Of a stretch of 64,000 bases of DNA, positions 44,671 through 53,551 are shown piece after piece. Origin of the DNA: Serratia marcescens. Lineage in GTDB: Bacteria; Pseudomonadota; Gammaproteobacteria; Enterobacterales; Enterobacteriaceae. The notes beneath the pieces are model-generated. The model was not told the origin of the DNA and ran no database searches. It was given only the letters and a program-made list of their open reading frames with translations. The DNA lies in the NCBI RefSeq assembly GCF_001902635.1, contig NZ_MJAO01000013.1:62001-126000 (forward strand), given 5' to 3'. A program made the position numbers and the translations under genes. The first letter of the stretch is position 1. The number at the start of each line of letters is the position of its first letter.

Positions 44671-45918
44671 TTAGGCTGCGTTGTTCGGCTGCGGCGTGGG
44701 GTCGCCGTTGCGGTGTTTGCCGAGGAACAGCGCTACCAGCGTCAGCCAACACAGGCCGCTGATGAGGTTGAACAGGTTGAACAGCCCGCTGCCGCCCCAG
44801 ACGTAGGCGACCTTGGCCAGTTCGATGCCGACGGTGAACACCATCATGCTCAGCATGCCCATGGTGGCGGAGACGGTGCCTTTACTGACGTTGCTGGAGA
44901 ACAGCGTCAGGCGATACAGCCCGGCGTTGGCCAGGCCGATGCCGAAGGCGTACAGGCTCAGGCCGGCGGTCATCCACAGGTAGGCGTGGCTGGAGAACTG
45001 GGTCGCCAGCGCGGCGATCAGCAGCCCCAACAGCATTGGGCCTGCGCCCAGCTTGATCAAACGCTCCACGCTATTTTTGCCGGTCAGGCGCGCCAGCGTC
45101 AGGTTGCCGAGGATCAGCGCGCCGAACACCGGGATCTGCAGCAGGCCGTAATCCAGCGTCGACAGCGACTCGCCGCTGATCAGGATCACCGGCGACTGGG
45201 CGATCCAGGCCAGCAGCGGCAGGCTGGCGAAGCCGATCGCCAACGCGCCGCACAGGAAGCGGCGGTTGCCCAGCACCTGGCGGTAGTCGCGCCACAGGTT
45301 GGCGGCGGAAAACGCCTCGCCCTGCAGCGTGGCGGTTTCCGGCATGGCTTTCCACAGGCCGTAAAACGCGATGGCCGCCAGCGCGGCGAACAGCACGAAC
45401 ATGCTCTGCCACGGCGCGACGTGGATCAGCGCTGCGCCGGCCAGCGGCCCGAGCAGCGGGGCGATCAGCGCCACGTTGGCCATCAGCGCGGTGATTTTGA
45501 TGCACACCGATTCTTCGAACGACTCCTGAATGGTGGCGTAACCCACCGCGCCGATAAAGCACAGGCCGATGCCCTGCAGGAAGCGCATGGCGATGAACTG
45601 CTCAATGTTGGTGACCAGCAGGATCGCCAGGCAGGCGACGATAAAGAACGCCACCCCGGCCAGCATCACCGGGCGGCGGCCGCGGCGATCCGACAGCGGC
45701 CCGAGCAGCCACTGCAGGAAGATGCCGCCGGCCAGATAGGCGGTCATCGAGGTGGGCACCCACTCTTCGCCGGCGTTGAAATCCGCCACGACGGCCAGCA
45801 TGCCTGGCTGGATCATATCGTTGCCGATATAAGTGGCGAATTCGAACAGCACCAGACAAAGAGGGAATAAAAGCGCCTGTCGGCCCAAACGTGCCGCAGG
45901 TGGTAATGTCGTTTTCAT
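44671..45918 (-). CDS. mdfA: Multidrug efflux MFS transporter MdfA
   Basis: A 415-residue, 12-TM drug/proton antiporter (E. coli MdfA 410). The functionally key acidic residues Glu26 and Asp34 of E. coli MdfA are conserved with the same numbers in '[10 protein letters not shown]', and motif B Arg is in '[14 protein letters not shown]'. MdfA exports cationic and neutral drugs such as chloramphenicol and ethidium. The ATG at 45918 matches the E. coli start; 42 extra upstream codons are not used. Confidence 0.93.
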   Translation of the reverse strand: MKTTLPPAARLGRQALLFPLCLVLFEFATYIGNDMIQPGMLAVVADFNAGEEWVPTSMTAYLAGGIFLQWLLGPLSDRRGRRPVMLAGVAFFIVACLAILLVTNIEQFIAMRFLQGIGLCFIGAVGYATIQESFEESVCIKITALMANVALIAPLLGPLAGAALIHVAPWQSMFVLFAALAAIAFYGLWKAMPETATLQGEAFSAANLWRDYRQVLGNRRFLCGALAIGFASLPLLAWIAQSPVILISGESLSTLDYGLLQIPVFGALILGNLTLARLTGKNSVERLIKLGAGPMLLGLLIAALATQFSSHAYLWMTAGLSLYAFGIGLANAGLYRLTLFSSNVSKGTVSATMGMLSMMVFTVGIELAKVAYVWGGSGLFNLFNLISGLCWLTLVALFLGKHRNGDPTPQPNNAA

Positions 45919-46135
45919 ATTATTGTACTGATAGTAAAAGAGAAAAAGGAACTGCCAGGGCGGGAAGCGCAAACTGAGCGAGTTGTGGCGGCTATTTTGC
46001 CGCCAATTGTTCACCTTCGCAATCATAAGGTGTTGTTTCAGCACATTCTGATATTTCGCTTTTGGGTTGTCGCCGAACGCCGTGCCCGATAACCTCTTCT
46101 TAACATATCAATATGACACAAGATCGGGCGAGCGT

Positions 46136-47128
46136 TTGAGCGAGAAAATCGGCTGGATAGACAACCTGCGAGCGATGGCGTGCATGATGGTGGTGATGAT
46201 CCACGCCACCACCTATTACGTCACCAACGGCGCGGCGATAGGGCTGCACAACTGGGATATTGCCAACGTGCTGAACTCGCTGTCGCGCGTGTCGGTACCG
46301 CTGTTCTTTATGATTTCCGGCTACCTGTTCTTCGGCGAAAAGAGCGCCGGCCGGCGGCATTTCACCCGCATCACCTGCTGCATTCTGTTCTACAGCGCCA
46401 TCGCGCTGATCTATATCGCGGCCCTCACCAAGATCGGTTTTTGGCCGTCGCTGCGCGGCATCCTGCAAAAGCCGGTGTTCTACCACCTGTGGTTTTTCTA
46501 CGCCATTGCGGTGATTTACCTGCTGTCGCCGCTGATTTGCGTCAAGCCGGTGTCGCGCCGCTACCTGGCCGCCGTGCTGGTGGTGTTGGCAGCGATCGCC
46601 AACCCGAATACCGACAAGCTGACCTTCGGCAACGTGCACCTGCTGCCGGTTAACCTGTATATCTACGGTGATACCTTCTACTACCTGCTGTATGCGCTGG
46701 CTGGCCGGGCGATTGGCATGATGGAGGCGCGCGGGCGTGCCGTGGGCTGGTTGGCGGCGTTGGGATTTGTGCTGTGCGTGGCGCTGATCGCACGCGGCAC
46801 CAAACACCAGCTGTTTATCAACGGCAACTTCGCCGATACCTATTACCTCTACAGCGGCCCGCTGGTATTTATGGCGGCGGTGGCGCTGCTGGTGTGGGTG
46901 AAACACTGTCTGCCGCAGCCGATCGGCTGGCTGAGCGTGTTCTCCCGCCATTCGCTGGCGATCTACGGTTTTCACGCCCTTATCGTCAACGTGATGCGCA
47001 GCCGGCACCTGGATTTCACCGGCCACCCGCTGCTGGATATCTTCTGGGTGTTCGGCGTGGCGCTGGGGCTCAGCCTGCTGTTGTCTGTCGGCCTGCAGCG
47101 GTTGGATACCCGCCGGCTGGTGTCATAG
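46136..47128 (+). CDS. wecH: O-acetyltransferase WecH (acyltransferase family 3)
   Basis: A 330-residue, 10-TM acyltransferase-3 protein (E. coli WecH 331). WecH adds O-acetyl groups to enterobacterial common antigen. The catalytic His is in 'VVMIHATTYYVTN', with 'RVSVPLFFMISGYLFFG' and 'YLYSGPLVFM' strongly conserved. Start choice is difficult: TTG 46136 gives 'MSEKIGWIDNL' and matches the E. coli N-terminus, but in-frame GTG 46082 and TTG 46067 are alternatives; none has a strong Shine-Dalgarno. The 3' end overlaps the convergent GlxA-type gene by 6 bp. Confidence 0.85.
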   Translation: MSEKIGWIDNLRAMACMMVVMIHATTYYVTNGAAIGLHNWDIANVLNSLSRVSVPLFFMISGYLFFGEKSAGRRHFTRITCCILFYSAIALIYIAALTKIGFWPSLRGILQKPVFYHLWFFYAIAVIYLLSPLICVKPVSRRYLAAVLVVLAAIANPNTDKLTFGNVHLLPVNLYIYGDTFYYLLYALAGRAIGMMEARGRAVGWLAALGFVLCVALIARGTKHQLFINGNFADTYYLYSGPLVFMAAVALLVWVKHCLPQPIGWLSVFSRHSLAIYGFHALIVNVMRSRHLDFTGHPLLDIFWVFGVALGLSLLLSVGLQRLDTRRLVS

Positions 47129-48046
47129 CGGCGAGCGCTGGCGCTGCTGGGCGCGGCGCAGCTGCCGCCCGGAAGAAAAGCCGGCCGCCAGCGCGGCCTT
47201 TTCCAACCCATATCCTTGCTGCAGGCGCTGTTGCGCCACCGCCAACCGCAGCTGCTCATGATATTCCCGCACGCTGATGCCGACGTGGCTGCGAAACAGC
47301 CGCGCCAGGTGGCGGCTGCTGACGTGCGCTTTTTCCGCCACCTGCGGCACCGACCAGTCGGCCTCCGGCTCGGCGGCCATCACGTCCTGCGCGCGGTGCA
47401 CCGCCGGGTGCAGGTGGTTGCGGTAGCGCAGCCAGGGCGACAGCTGCGGATCGTCCCCGGCGCGGCGGAAATAGACCACCATGTCGCGGGCGACGTCGCG
47501 CGCCCGGCCGGAGCCGCAGTGGCGGTGGACCAGGTGCAGCGCCAAATCGATGCCGGTGGTGATGCCCGCGCTGGTGTAGACGCCGCGGTCTTCGACGAAG
47601 ATGCGGTTCTCTTTCACCTGCGCTGCCGGCGCCTGCAAGCGGATGCGTTCGATGACGTCGTGGTGGGTGGTGCACTGATAGCCGTCGAGCAGCCCGGCCT
47701 GCGCCGCCAGTAGCGCGCCGGAACAGATGCACACCAGGGTGATGCGCTGCCGCTGCAGATCCGGCCGTAGCGTCGCCAGCCAGCGGCGCGCTTGCTCGGC
47801 CTCTTCCCCGGCGAAGTAGCGCTGCGAATCGCCGACGCCCGGCAGCACCAGGATGGCGCCGTCTTCCAGGCGATCGGGCAGCGGCTGCAGGCCGCTCAAC
47901 GTCATACCGATGGAGCAGACGACCTGCGGCACCGGGCTGAGGTAACGCAGGCTGAACGGCCCGGCGAGGCGCAGGGTTTCCGCCGGGCCGCTGACGTCCA
48001 GCGACAGCACGTTGGGCAGCAGCAGAAAATAGACGGCCTGCGACAT
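47123..48046 (-). CDS. GlxA-family AraC-type regulator with DJ-1/PfpI domain
   Basis: A 307-residue regulator. The N-terminal DJ-1/PfpI-like domain covers about 1-170 ('FLLLPNVLSLDVSGPAETLR', 'LVCICSGALLAAQAGLLDG' with the nucleophile-elbow Cys). An AraC DNA-binding domain covers about 215-300 ('VSSRHLARLFRSHVGISVREYHEQLRL' region). It follows a cysteine hydrolase gene by 2 bp on the same strand, so the two are co-expressed. GlxA-type proteins often regulate nitrogen-compound catabolism; the effector here is unknown. ATG 48046 has AGGAGT upstream. Confidence 0.85.
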   Translation of the reverse strand: MSQAVYFLLLPNVLSLDVSGPAETLRLAGPFSLRYLSPVPQVVCSIGMTLSGLQPLPDRLEDGAILVLPGVGDSQRYFAGEEAEQARRWLATLRPDLQRQRITLVCICSGALLAAQAGLLDGYQCTTHHDVIERIRLQAPAAQVKENRIFVEDRGVYTSAGITTGIDLALHLVHRHCGSGRARDVARDMVVYFRRAGDDPQLSPWLRYRNHLHPAVHRAQDVMAAEPEADWSVPQVAEKAHVSSRHLARLFRSHVGISVREYHEQLRLAVAQQRLQQGYGLEKAALAAGFSSGRQLRRAQQRQRSPL

Positions 48047-48048
48047 GA

Positions 48049-48600
48049 TTACTCCTGTGCGAGTTGCGCCAGCGCCTCATCCACGCTGGCGATGCGGGCG
48101 AAACGATCGGCCAGTACGGTTTCAGTATGCCGCTTCAGCTGCGCGGGGGTAAAGACTTCGCCGTCGGGATGGCGCATCGGGAAGGTTAACGTCGCCTCGG
48201 TGACGAAGGTCACCTGATAACCGAGATCGGACGCCACTCGGGTGGTGGTTTCGCAACACTGTTCGGTGCGGATGCCGGAGATGATCAGGTGGTTGATATC
48301 CCGTTCGCGCAGCCAGGCGTCGAGGCCGGATTCGGTCAGCGCATTGTGCACGTGCTTATGCACGGTGATATCCGCCTGGTGGGTGAGGAACGGCAGGCGC
48401 TGCACGTGGCCCGAAGCCAGCGAGAACGGCCCCTGCGGCGAAACGTGCAGCACGTCGACCAGCGCCGCGCCGCGTTGTTGGCAGCCCGCGATCAGGCGGG
48501 TCAGCGCCTGTTGAAACGCCGGCAGATCGTCCTCCTGCCAGAATGGACGGTGCTGGAATGATTGTTGGACATCGATGATCAATAACGCGCTCTGTGACAT
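48049..48600 (-). CDS. Isochorismatase-family cysteine hydrolase
   Basis: A 183-residue hydrolase. The triad positions are visible: Asp10 in 'LLIIDVQQSF', Lys in 'ITVHKHVHNAL', and nucleophile Cys in 'ISGIRTEQCCETTTR'. Relatives hydrolyse isochorismate, nicotinamide, ureidoacrylate or similar amide/ether bonds. The neighbouring GlxA-type regulator and Tat-signal amidohydrolase suggest a nitrogen-heterocycle pathway, but the substrate is unknown. Start at 48600 is set by family alignment. Confidence 0.82.
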   Translation of the reverse strand: MSQSALLIIDVQQSFQHRPFWQEDDLPAFQQALTRLIAGCQQRGAALVDVLHVSPQGPFSLASGHVQRLPFLTHQADITVHKHVHNALTESGLDAWLRERDINHLIISGIRTEQCCETTTRVASDLGYQVTFVTEATLTFPMRHPDGEVFTPAQLKRHTETVLADRFARIASVDEALAQLAQE

Positions 48601-48700
48601 TTTCGGCCCTCCGCCAGTGTGTGTAGCGACCATCTTGCGCCGCACCTTACTCTGGCAGAAGGCCAAAAACGGCCATCATGATGACAGCAGCGGACCGGCG

Positions 48701-50089
48701 TCAGGCTTTGCTCACCTGACCGGCCACCAGACGGCCCTGATGGAAGGTGGCGCTGCGCGCCGGCAGGCGGGCGACCGCTTCGGCGGAACAGCTGGCGTTG
48801 ACCAGCACGAACTCGGCGGCGTCGCCGGCTTTTGGCCAGGCGCGCTGGCCTTTATCGTCCAGCGGCAGCACGCCGCCGGTGGAGATGGCCATGGCGCGCG
48901 ACAGGTGATACTCGTCGGAGCCGCGGTACAGCTGGGCGTACAGGTTGGCCTTTTCCAGAATGTCGCCGGTGCCGAACGGCGACCAGTGGTCGATCACGCT
49001 GTCGGTGCCGGTCATCACGAACACCCCTTTCTCGCTGAGCTGCGGCAGCGGCATCATCAGGCCGCCGATCGGCACCGTGGAGGCGATGGTGATCTGCTGC
49101 GCCGCCAGCCGGGTGGCGGTTTCCGCCAGTTCACCCGGCGTCAGCGTGGTCAGGGCGAAGGCATGGCTGATGGTGACCTTGCCGCGCAGCGCCGGGTTTT
49201 TCTCCACGGTGGCGATCATGTAGTTGATGGCGGCGACCCCGGCCGGGCTGGTCTCATGCAGGTGGATATCTACGCCCTTGCCGGTATCGAGGGCGATCTG
49301 GAACATGGCGTCCAGCGATTTTTCCATCGCGCCGTCGACGTTGGTCGGATCCAGCCCACCGACGTACTGCACGCCCATCTGCATCGCTTCGCGCATCAGC
49401 GCATCGACCTTGGAGTGCAGCAGGCCATGCTGCGGGAAGGCGACGATTTCACAGCTGAAATCCGCCCGGTGGTTTTCCAGCGCACGCTGCAGATGTTCCA
49501 GGCTTTTCAGGCCGCTGACCGGATCGATATTGCAGTGGCTGCGCGCCACGGTGCTGCCTTTGGATTGCAGCAGGGCGATCAGGTTTTCCGCCCGCTGCTG
49601 CGAGGTGGGCAGCAGTTTCGGGATCAGCGTCTGCTCCAGCGCGATCATGTCCATGATGGTTTTGCCCTGGCGCGGGCGCGGCGCCTGCCACGGGCCGCTG
49701 TAGAAGGTTTTATCCAGGTGGATGTGCATGTCGCGGAACGCCGGCAGCAGCAGCTGGCCCTGCGCTTTATAGCGGGGTAAGCCGGCGGGCAGGGTGGCGT
49801 TGGCGGCGTGAATGGCGGCGATCTTGCCGTCTTTGATCTCCAGTGTGTACAGCGCGGTGCGGGTGCCGATCACCGTTTCGCCGTCGTATTCAAAGCCGTC
49901 TTCCAGCCGCACCTCGCTCAGGCAGTAGTGGCGATCGGTCAGGGTCATCGGCGTTGGCGCGCACGGCTCGCCGCCCGGTGACGCGGCCTGCGCCATGCCG
50001 CCCGTCAGGCCGATCACCGCGCAGGCAGTGGTGAGTTTGCCGGTTTGGCTGAGGAAGGCTCTGCGGCCCGGTTGTTGAGGGTTTTCCAC
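48701..50089 (-). CDS. Tat-exported amidohydrolase (cytosine-deaminase-like)
   Basis: A 462-residue metal-dependent hydrolase. The N-terminus 'GRRAFLSQTG' is a twin-arginine signal, followed by a hydrophobic stretch and 'GGMAQAAS' as the cleavage region. The amidohydrolase metal motif 'HIHLDKTF' starts about residue 124; further ligands are likely in 'VDIHLHET', 'ISHAFAL' and 'GTDSVIDHW'. This is the CodA/atrazine-chlorohydrolase-like branch. The start is GTG 50089 with AGGAA upstream. Periplasmic location is unusual for this branch, which is normally cytosolic. Confidence 0.82.
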   Translation of the reverse strand: MENPQQPGRRAFLSQTGKLTTACAVIGLTGGMAQAASPGGEPCAPTPMTLTDRHYCLSEVRLEDGFEYDGETVIGTRTALYTLEIKDGKIAAIHAANATLPAGLPRYKAQGQLLLPAFRDMHIHLDKTFYSGPWQAPRPRQGKTIMDMIALEQTLIPKLLPTSQQRAENLIALLQSKGSTVARSHCNIDPVSGLKSLEHLQRALENHRADFSCEIVAFPQHGLLHSKVDALMREAMQMGVQYVGGLDPTNVDGAMEKSLDAMFQIALDTGKGVDIHLHETSPAGVAAINYMIATVEKNPALRGKVTISHAFALTTLTPGELAETATRLAAQQITIASTVPIGGLMMPLPQLSEKGVFVMTGTDSVIDHWSPFGTGDILEKANLYAQLYRGSDEYHLSRAMAISTGGVLPLDDKGQRAWPKAGDAAEFVLVNASCSAEAVARLPARSATFHQGRLVAGQVSKA

Positions 50090-50242
50090 GTTCGGTTCCT
50101 TAATCCAGAGGTGAGGGGTGAAAACATCCCCCAATTTAGGAGAGGAACCGGCCGGTTGGCAGCGACATTTGCCACTGGTGACTATTCGATTTGGTAATGA
50201 TCGGCGTCCGCCGGCGGAATGGTGTTCTTGGCTTGCTCTTTC

Positions 50243-50280
50243 GTAGCCTTAATGGCTACATTTGTAGTCATTAAGGCTAC
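50243..50280. promoter_or_regulatory. 38-bp palindromic operator of the HTH-nucleotidyltransferase/HEPN pair
   Basis: GTAGCCTTAATG (50243-50254) and CATTAAGGCTAC (50269-50280) are perfect inverted 12-bp arms. The centre holds a second nested repeat (CTAC/GTAG). It ends 15 bp before the start of the HTH-nucleotidyltransferase gene, overlapping its promoter and leader. The helix-turn-helix domain of that protein is the natural ligand for autoregulation. Confidence 0.75.
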
Positions 50281-50295
50281 ATTGAGGTCAGCGTG

Positions 50296-50916
50296 ATGCA
50301 CGATCCGATGCTCGAACTGCTGTTCAGCGAATACCGTAGAAAAGTGCTAAGCCTGCTGTTTATTGAAGCCGGGCAGGCGTTTCATGTGCGAGAAATTGCG
50401 CGGCGCACCGCAACTCAGGCCGGGACTTTACACAAAGAGTTGAGCAGGCTGGCTGAAGGCGGCATCTTGCTCAGGCAGCGGCAGGGCAACCAAATTTGCT
50501 ATCAGGCTAACGCTGATTGCCTGATCTTTCCCGAGCTGGCGGCGATTTTCCGCAAGGCTTGCGGGCCGGTTGCGCGCTTACGGCAGGTACTGACTGGATT
50601 TGGGGAAGACATCGAACGGGCTTTCATCTTTGGTTCCGTCGCCAGTGGCAAAGCGACGGCGGCCAGTGATATCGATGTTCTGATCGTCGGGAAACTGTCT
50701 TTTGCGGATGTGATTCAGGCGGTTTATCCGCTGCAGGAAACGCTGGGTCGGGAAATTAACCCCAAACTGTACTCGCCGGAAGAGTGGCGAGCGGCTTTAG
50801 CCGAGAACTCTGCGTTTATTCAGGACATTATGGATAAACCCCAACTCTGGATTGTGGGAGACAAGGATGACGCTGGACAATCTGGTCGGGCTGGGACTGG
50901 AGGTGATAACGCCTGA
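50296..50916 (+). CDS. HTH-fused minimal nucleotidyltransferase, probable antitoxin
   Basis: A 206-residue protein. A winged helix-turn-helix (about 10-75, 'FHVREIARRTATQAGTLHKE') is followed by a Pol-beta-type minimal nucleotidyltransferase domain, with 'FGSVASGKATAASDIDVLIVG' from about residue 112 (Gly113, Ser114 and the two metal Asp in SDID). In HEPN/MNT modules the nucleotidyltransferase is the antitoxin and can AMPylate the HEPN toxin. Here an HTH is fused to it, fitting the 38-bp palindrome just upstream. The 3' end overlaps the HEPN gene by 50 bp. The start is ATG 50296; GTG 50293 is in frame. Confidence 0.82.
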   Translation: MHDPMLELLFSEYRRKVLSLLFIEAGQAFHVREIARRTATQAGTLHKELSRLAEGGILLRQRQGNQICYQANADCLIFPELAAIFRKACGPVARLRQVLTGFGEDIERAFIFGSVASGKATAASDIDVLIVGKLSFADVIQAVYPLQETLGREINPKLYSPEEWRAALAENSAFIQDIMDKPQLWIVGDKDDAGQSGRAGTGGDNA

Positions 50917-51289
50917 CGCGGGGGCGATTAAAAAATTGCTGGCCGCCGCCGCTCGCAACCGACGCGATGCGGGTATCACTCAGCTCAGCAATGAGAGCCG
51001 TTTTGACACGGCATATAAGGCGGTCATGCAAATGGCTAATGCCGCTTTACAAGCCAAGGGATACCGCACACTGACCAGTAAACCCGGCCATCACCAGATC
51101 ATGATCCAATCGTTGCCGCGAGAGGCAATGATCTGCCTGGATGCATTGCGAAAGCAGCGCAACGTGGCGGATTACTCCGGCGACTTGGTGACGGACGCGG
51201 CGGTACAGGCTTGCCTTGAGCAGACAGAGGCGCTGTGGGGGCGGCTGATCGACTGGCTGCAGCGCGAATATCCGCAGATAGTGGCGTAA
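50867..51289 (+). CDS. HEPN-domain protein, probable toxin
   Basis: A 140-residue helical protein. The region 'LRKQRNVADYSGD' is a HEPN-type motif, but the usual Arg-x4-6-His ends in Tyr rather than His (RNxxDY). Other helices ('FDTAYKAVMQMANAALQAKGYR') fit the four-helix HEPN fold. ATG 50867 has GGAG upstream and lies inside the nucleotidyltransferase gene in another frame, so translation is coupled. The variant motif may mean altered RNase chemistry or a non-RNase role. Confidence 0.75.
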   Translation: MTLDNLVGLGLEVITPDAGAIKKLLAAAARNRRDAGITQLSNESRFDTAYKAVMQMANAALQAKGYRTLTSKPGHHQIMIQSLPREAMICLDALRKQRNVADYSGDLVTDAAVQACLEQTEALWGRLIDWLQREYPQIVA

Positions 51290-51295
51290 GCGGCC

Positions 51296-52150
51296 TCACT
51301 TCAACCCGCAAAACACCGCCAGCCGTTGGGCCAGCGCCTGCGTGGCGGCGGGAACGCCATCGCGGTAATAGAGCGCCAGTTCGAAGCTGTCTATCGGCGG
51401 CAATCCTTCGGCCTCGCCCAGCACCCGATGCGCCGGCAAACGGCAGCCGGCCGGCAGCAGGGTGACGCCCAGCCCGGCGGCGGAGGCGGCGGTTAGCGCC
51501 GCCAGGCTGGCGCTGCTGTAGCCGATGCGCCAGCGTTTGCCGAGGTTGTCCAGCGCCTGGCACAGCTCGTCGCGGTACAGGCCGTTGAGCGGGAACACCG
51601 CCAGCGGCACCGGCGATTGCTCGATGGCCGGGAAGGCCAGGCTGTCCAGCCACAGCAGCGGTTCCGGCCGCGCGGCGCGCGGCGGTTGCCGGCGGCGCTG
51701 CTTCACCAGGATCAGATCCAGCTCTTCACGCGCGTAGGCGCTGTGCAGATCGGCGCTCAGGCCGCTGGCGACGTCCAGCCGCAGGTGCGGGTGCTCGCGG
51801 CTGAAGTCGGCCAGCAGTTCGGTGGTGGGCACGGCGAAATCCTCCGGCATGCCGATCCGCAGCACGCCGTCGCGCCAGATGCCGGTCAGCGCGTCGTGGG
51901 CTTCTTCATTCAGCGCGATGATGCGGCGTGCGTAGCTCAACAGTTTCACGCCTTCTTCGGTCAGCAGTACCTGATGCGAGGAGCGCTCAAACAGCGGCTT
52001 GCCCAGCATCTCTTCCAGCCGGCGCACCTGCTGGCTGACGGTGGACTGCGACAAAAATACCCGCTCTGCGGCGCGGGTGAAGCTGTTGCTGTCGCATACG
52101 GCGACGAAGCTGAGCAGCAGCTGCGGATTGAACATCGGGTAGCGATTCAT
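51296..52150 (-). CDS. LysR-family transcriptional regulator (LrhA-like)
   Basis: A 284-residue LysR-type regulator. The N-terminal winged HTH starts 'FNPQLLLSFVAVCDSNSFTR' with 'LSQSTVSQQVRRLEEMLG', typical of the LrhA/NodD-like branch. The effector domain covers about 95-280. It is divergent from cynX with 126 bp between them and probably regulates it. It ends 6 bp from the HEPN gene. Confidence 0.85.
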   Translation of the reverse strand: MNRYPMFNPQLLLSFVAVCDSNSFTRAAERVFLSQSTVSQQVRRLEEMLGKPLFERSSHQVLLTEEGVKLLSYARRIIALNEEAHDALTGIWRDGVLRIGMPEDFAVPTTELLADFSREHPHLRLDVASGLSADLHSAYAREELDLILVKQRRRQPPRAARPEPLLWLDSLAFPAIEQSPVPLAVFPLNGLYRDELCQALDNLGKRWRIGYSSASLAALTAASAAGLGVTLLPAGCRLPAHRVLGEAEGLPPIDSFELALYYRDGVPAATQALAQRLAVFCGLK

Positions 52151-52276
52151 TTTCCCACTGTTGGCTATTTTATTATTTAATTTCCCAATACTAGCGGTGT
52201 TGCCTACAGTAACGCAACGCTGCGGCGATCGCGCTGTGACACCGCCCCCTTCATTGTGCAGTACCAGGAATATACC

Positions 52277-53476
52277 GTGTTAAATCATTCTGTTAATTCA
52301 TCCTCCTCGCGCCGCTGGTTCAACCCCTTGCTGCTGGCGCTGGTGTTGATCGGCCTGAACATGCGGCCGCTGTTGACCTCGATTGGCCCGTTGCTGCCGA
52401 CGCTGCGCCAGGCCACCGGGCTGAGCTTTGGCGGCGCGGCGCTGCTGACCACGCTGCCGGTGCTGATGATGGGCCTGATGGCGTTGGCGGGCGGCGCCAT
52501 CAACCGGCTGTTCAGCGAACGCAGCGCCGTGGCGTTGAGCCTGCTGGCGATCGGGCTGGGCGCCCTCTGGCGCGAGCTGGCCCCCGGCAGCGTGCAGCTG
52601 CTGATGAGCGCGGTGCTGGGCGGGCTCGGCATCGGGGTGATCCAGGCGGTGATGCCCGGCATCATCAAGCATCATTTCCTCAAAAGCATGGCGCTGGTGG
52701 CCGGGCTGTGGTCGGCGGCGCTGATGGGCGGCGGCGGGCTGGGCGCGGCGATCACCCCGTGGTTGATGAGTGCGGGGCACGACTGGCACAGCGCGCTGGC
52801 CTGGTGGGCATTGCCGGCGCTGGTGGCGCTGCTGGCCTGGTGGCCGGTCAGCCGCGGGCTGTCGCGCCTGGGTGCGGCGGGCGAAAACCGTGGGCCAAGC
52901 CTGCTGCGCAACCGGCGCGCCTGGCTGCTCGGCGCCTATTTCGGCCTGATCAACGGCGGCTATACCAGCCTGATTGCGTGGCTGCCACCGTATTACATGC
53001 AGCTCGGTTGGCAGCCGCAGGCCAGCGGTTCGCTGCTGGCACTGATGACCTTCGGCCAGGTCGTGGGCGCGCTGCTGCTGCCGGCGCTGGCGCGCAGTCA
53101 TGACCGGCGGCCGCTGCTGCTGCTGGCGCTGATGATGCAACTGATCGGCTTTATCGGCCTGATTTACCTGCCGCAGACGCTGCCGTGGCTGTGGGTGCTG
53201 CTCTCCGGGCTAGGGCTGGGCGGCGCGTTCCCGCTGTGCCTGGTGCTGGCGCTCGATCACCTGCACCAGCCGGCGGCGGCCGGGCGACTGGTGGCCTTTA
53301 TGCAGGGCGTCGGCTTCCTGCTGGCGGGCGTGACGCCCTATCTTTCCGGCCTGCTGCGCGACTACAGCGGCGGCTTCGTGCTGGACTGGCAGATCCACGC
53401 GCTGCTGGTGGTGGTGCTGATCGCCATCACCTGGCGCTTCCATCCGCACAGCTACCGGCGGGCGTTCGCTGAATAA
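52277..53476 (+). CDS. cynX: CynX/NimT-family MFS transporter
   Basis: A 399-residue, 12-TM transporter, close to E. coli CynX ('LVLIGLNMRPLLTSIGPLLP', 'GLWSAALMGGGGLGAAITPWL', 'YFGLINGGYTSLIAWLP'). E. coli CynX is in the cyanate operon, and relatives such as NimT export nitroimidazoles; a substrate is not proven. No cynT or cynS is present here. The start is taken as GTG 52277 with AGGAA upstream; GTG 52256 is in frame. The divergent LysR gene is its likely regulator. Confidence 0.85.
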   Translation: MLNHSVNSSSSRRWFNPLLLALVLIGLNMRPLLTSIGPLLPTLRQATGLSFGGAALLTTLPVLMMGLMALAGGAINRLFSERSAVALSLLAIGLGALWRELAPGSVQLLMSAVLGGLGIGVIQAVMPGIIKHHFLKSMALVAGLWSAALMGGGGLGAAITPWLMSAGHDWHSALAWWALPALVALLAWWPVSRGLSRLGAAGENRGPSLLRNRRAWLLGAYFGLINGGYTSLIAWLPPYYMQLGWQPQASGSLLALMTFGQVVGALLLPALARSHDRRPLLLLALMMQLIGFIGLIYLPQTLPWLWVLLSGLGLGGAFPLCLVLALDHLHQPAAAGRLVAFMQGVGFLLAGVTPYLSGLLRDYSGGFVLDWQIHALLVVVLIAITWRFHPHSYRRAFAE

Positions 53477-53551
53477 TATTTCTGTCATTGCCGCTCCCTA
53501 TAGTGACGTTGCTTTTACTTCTGGGCGATAACAACGAAAAGGGACAATGAC

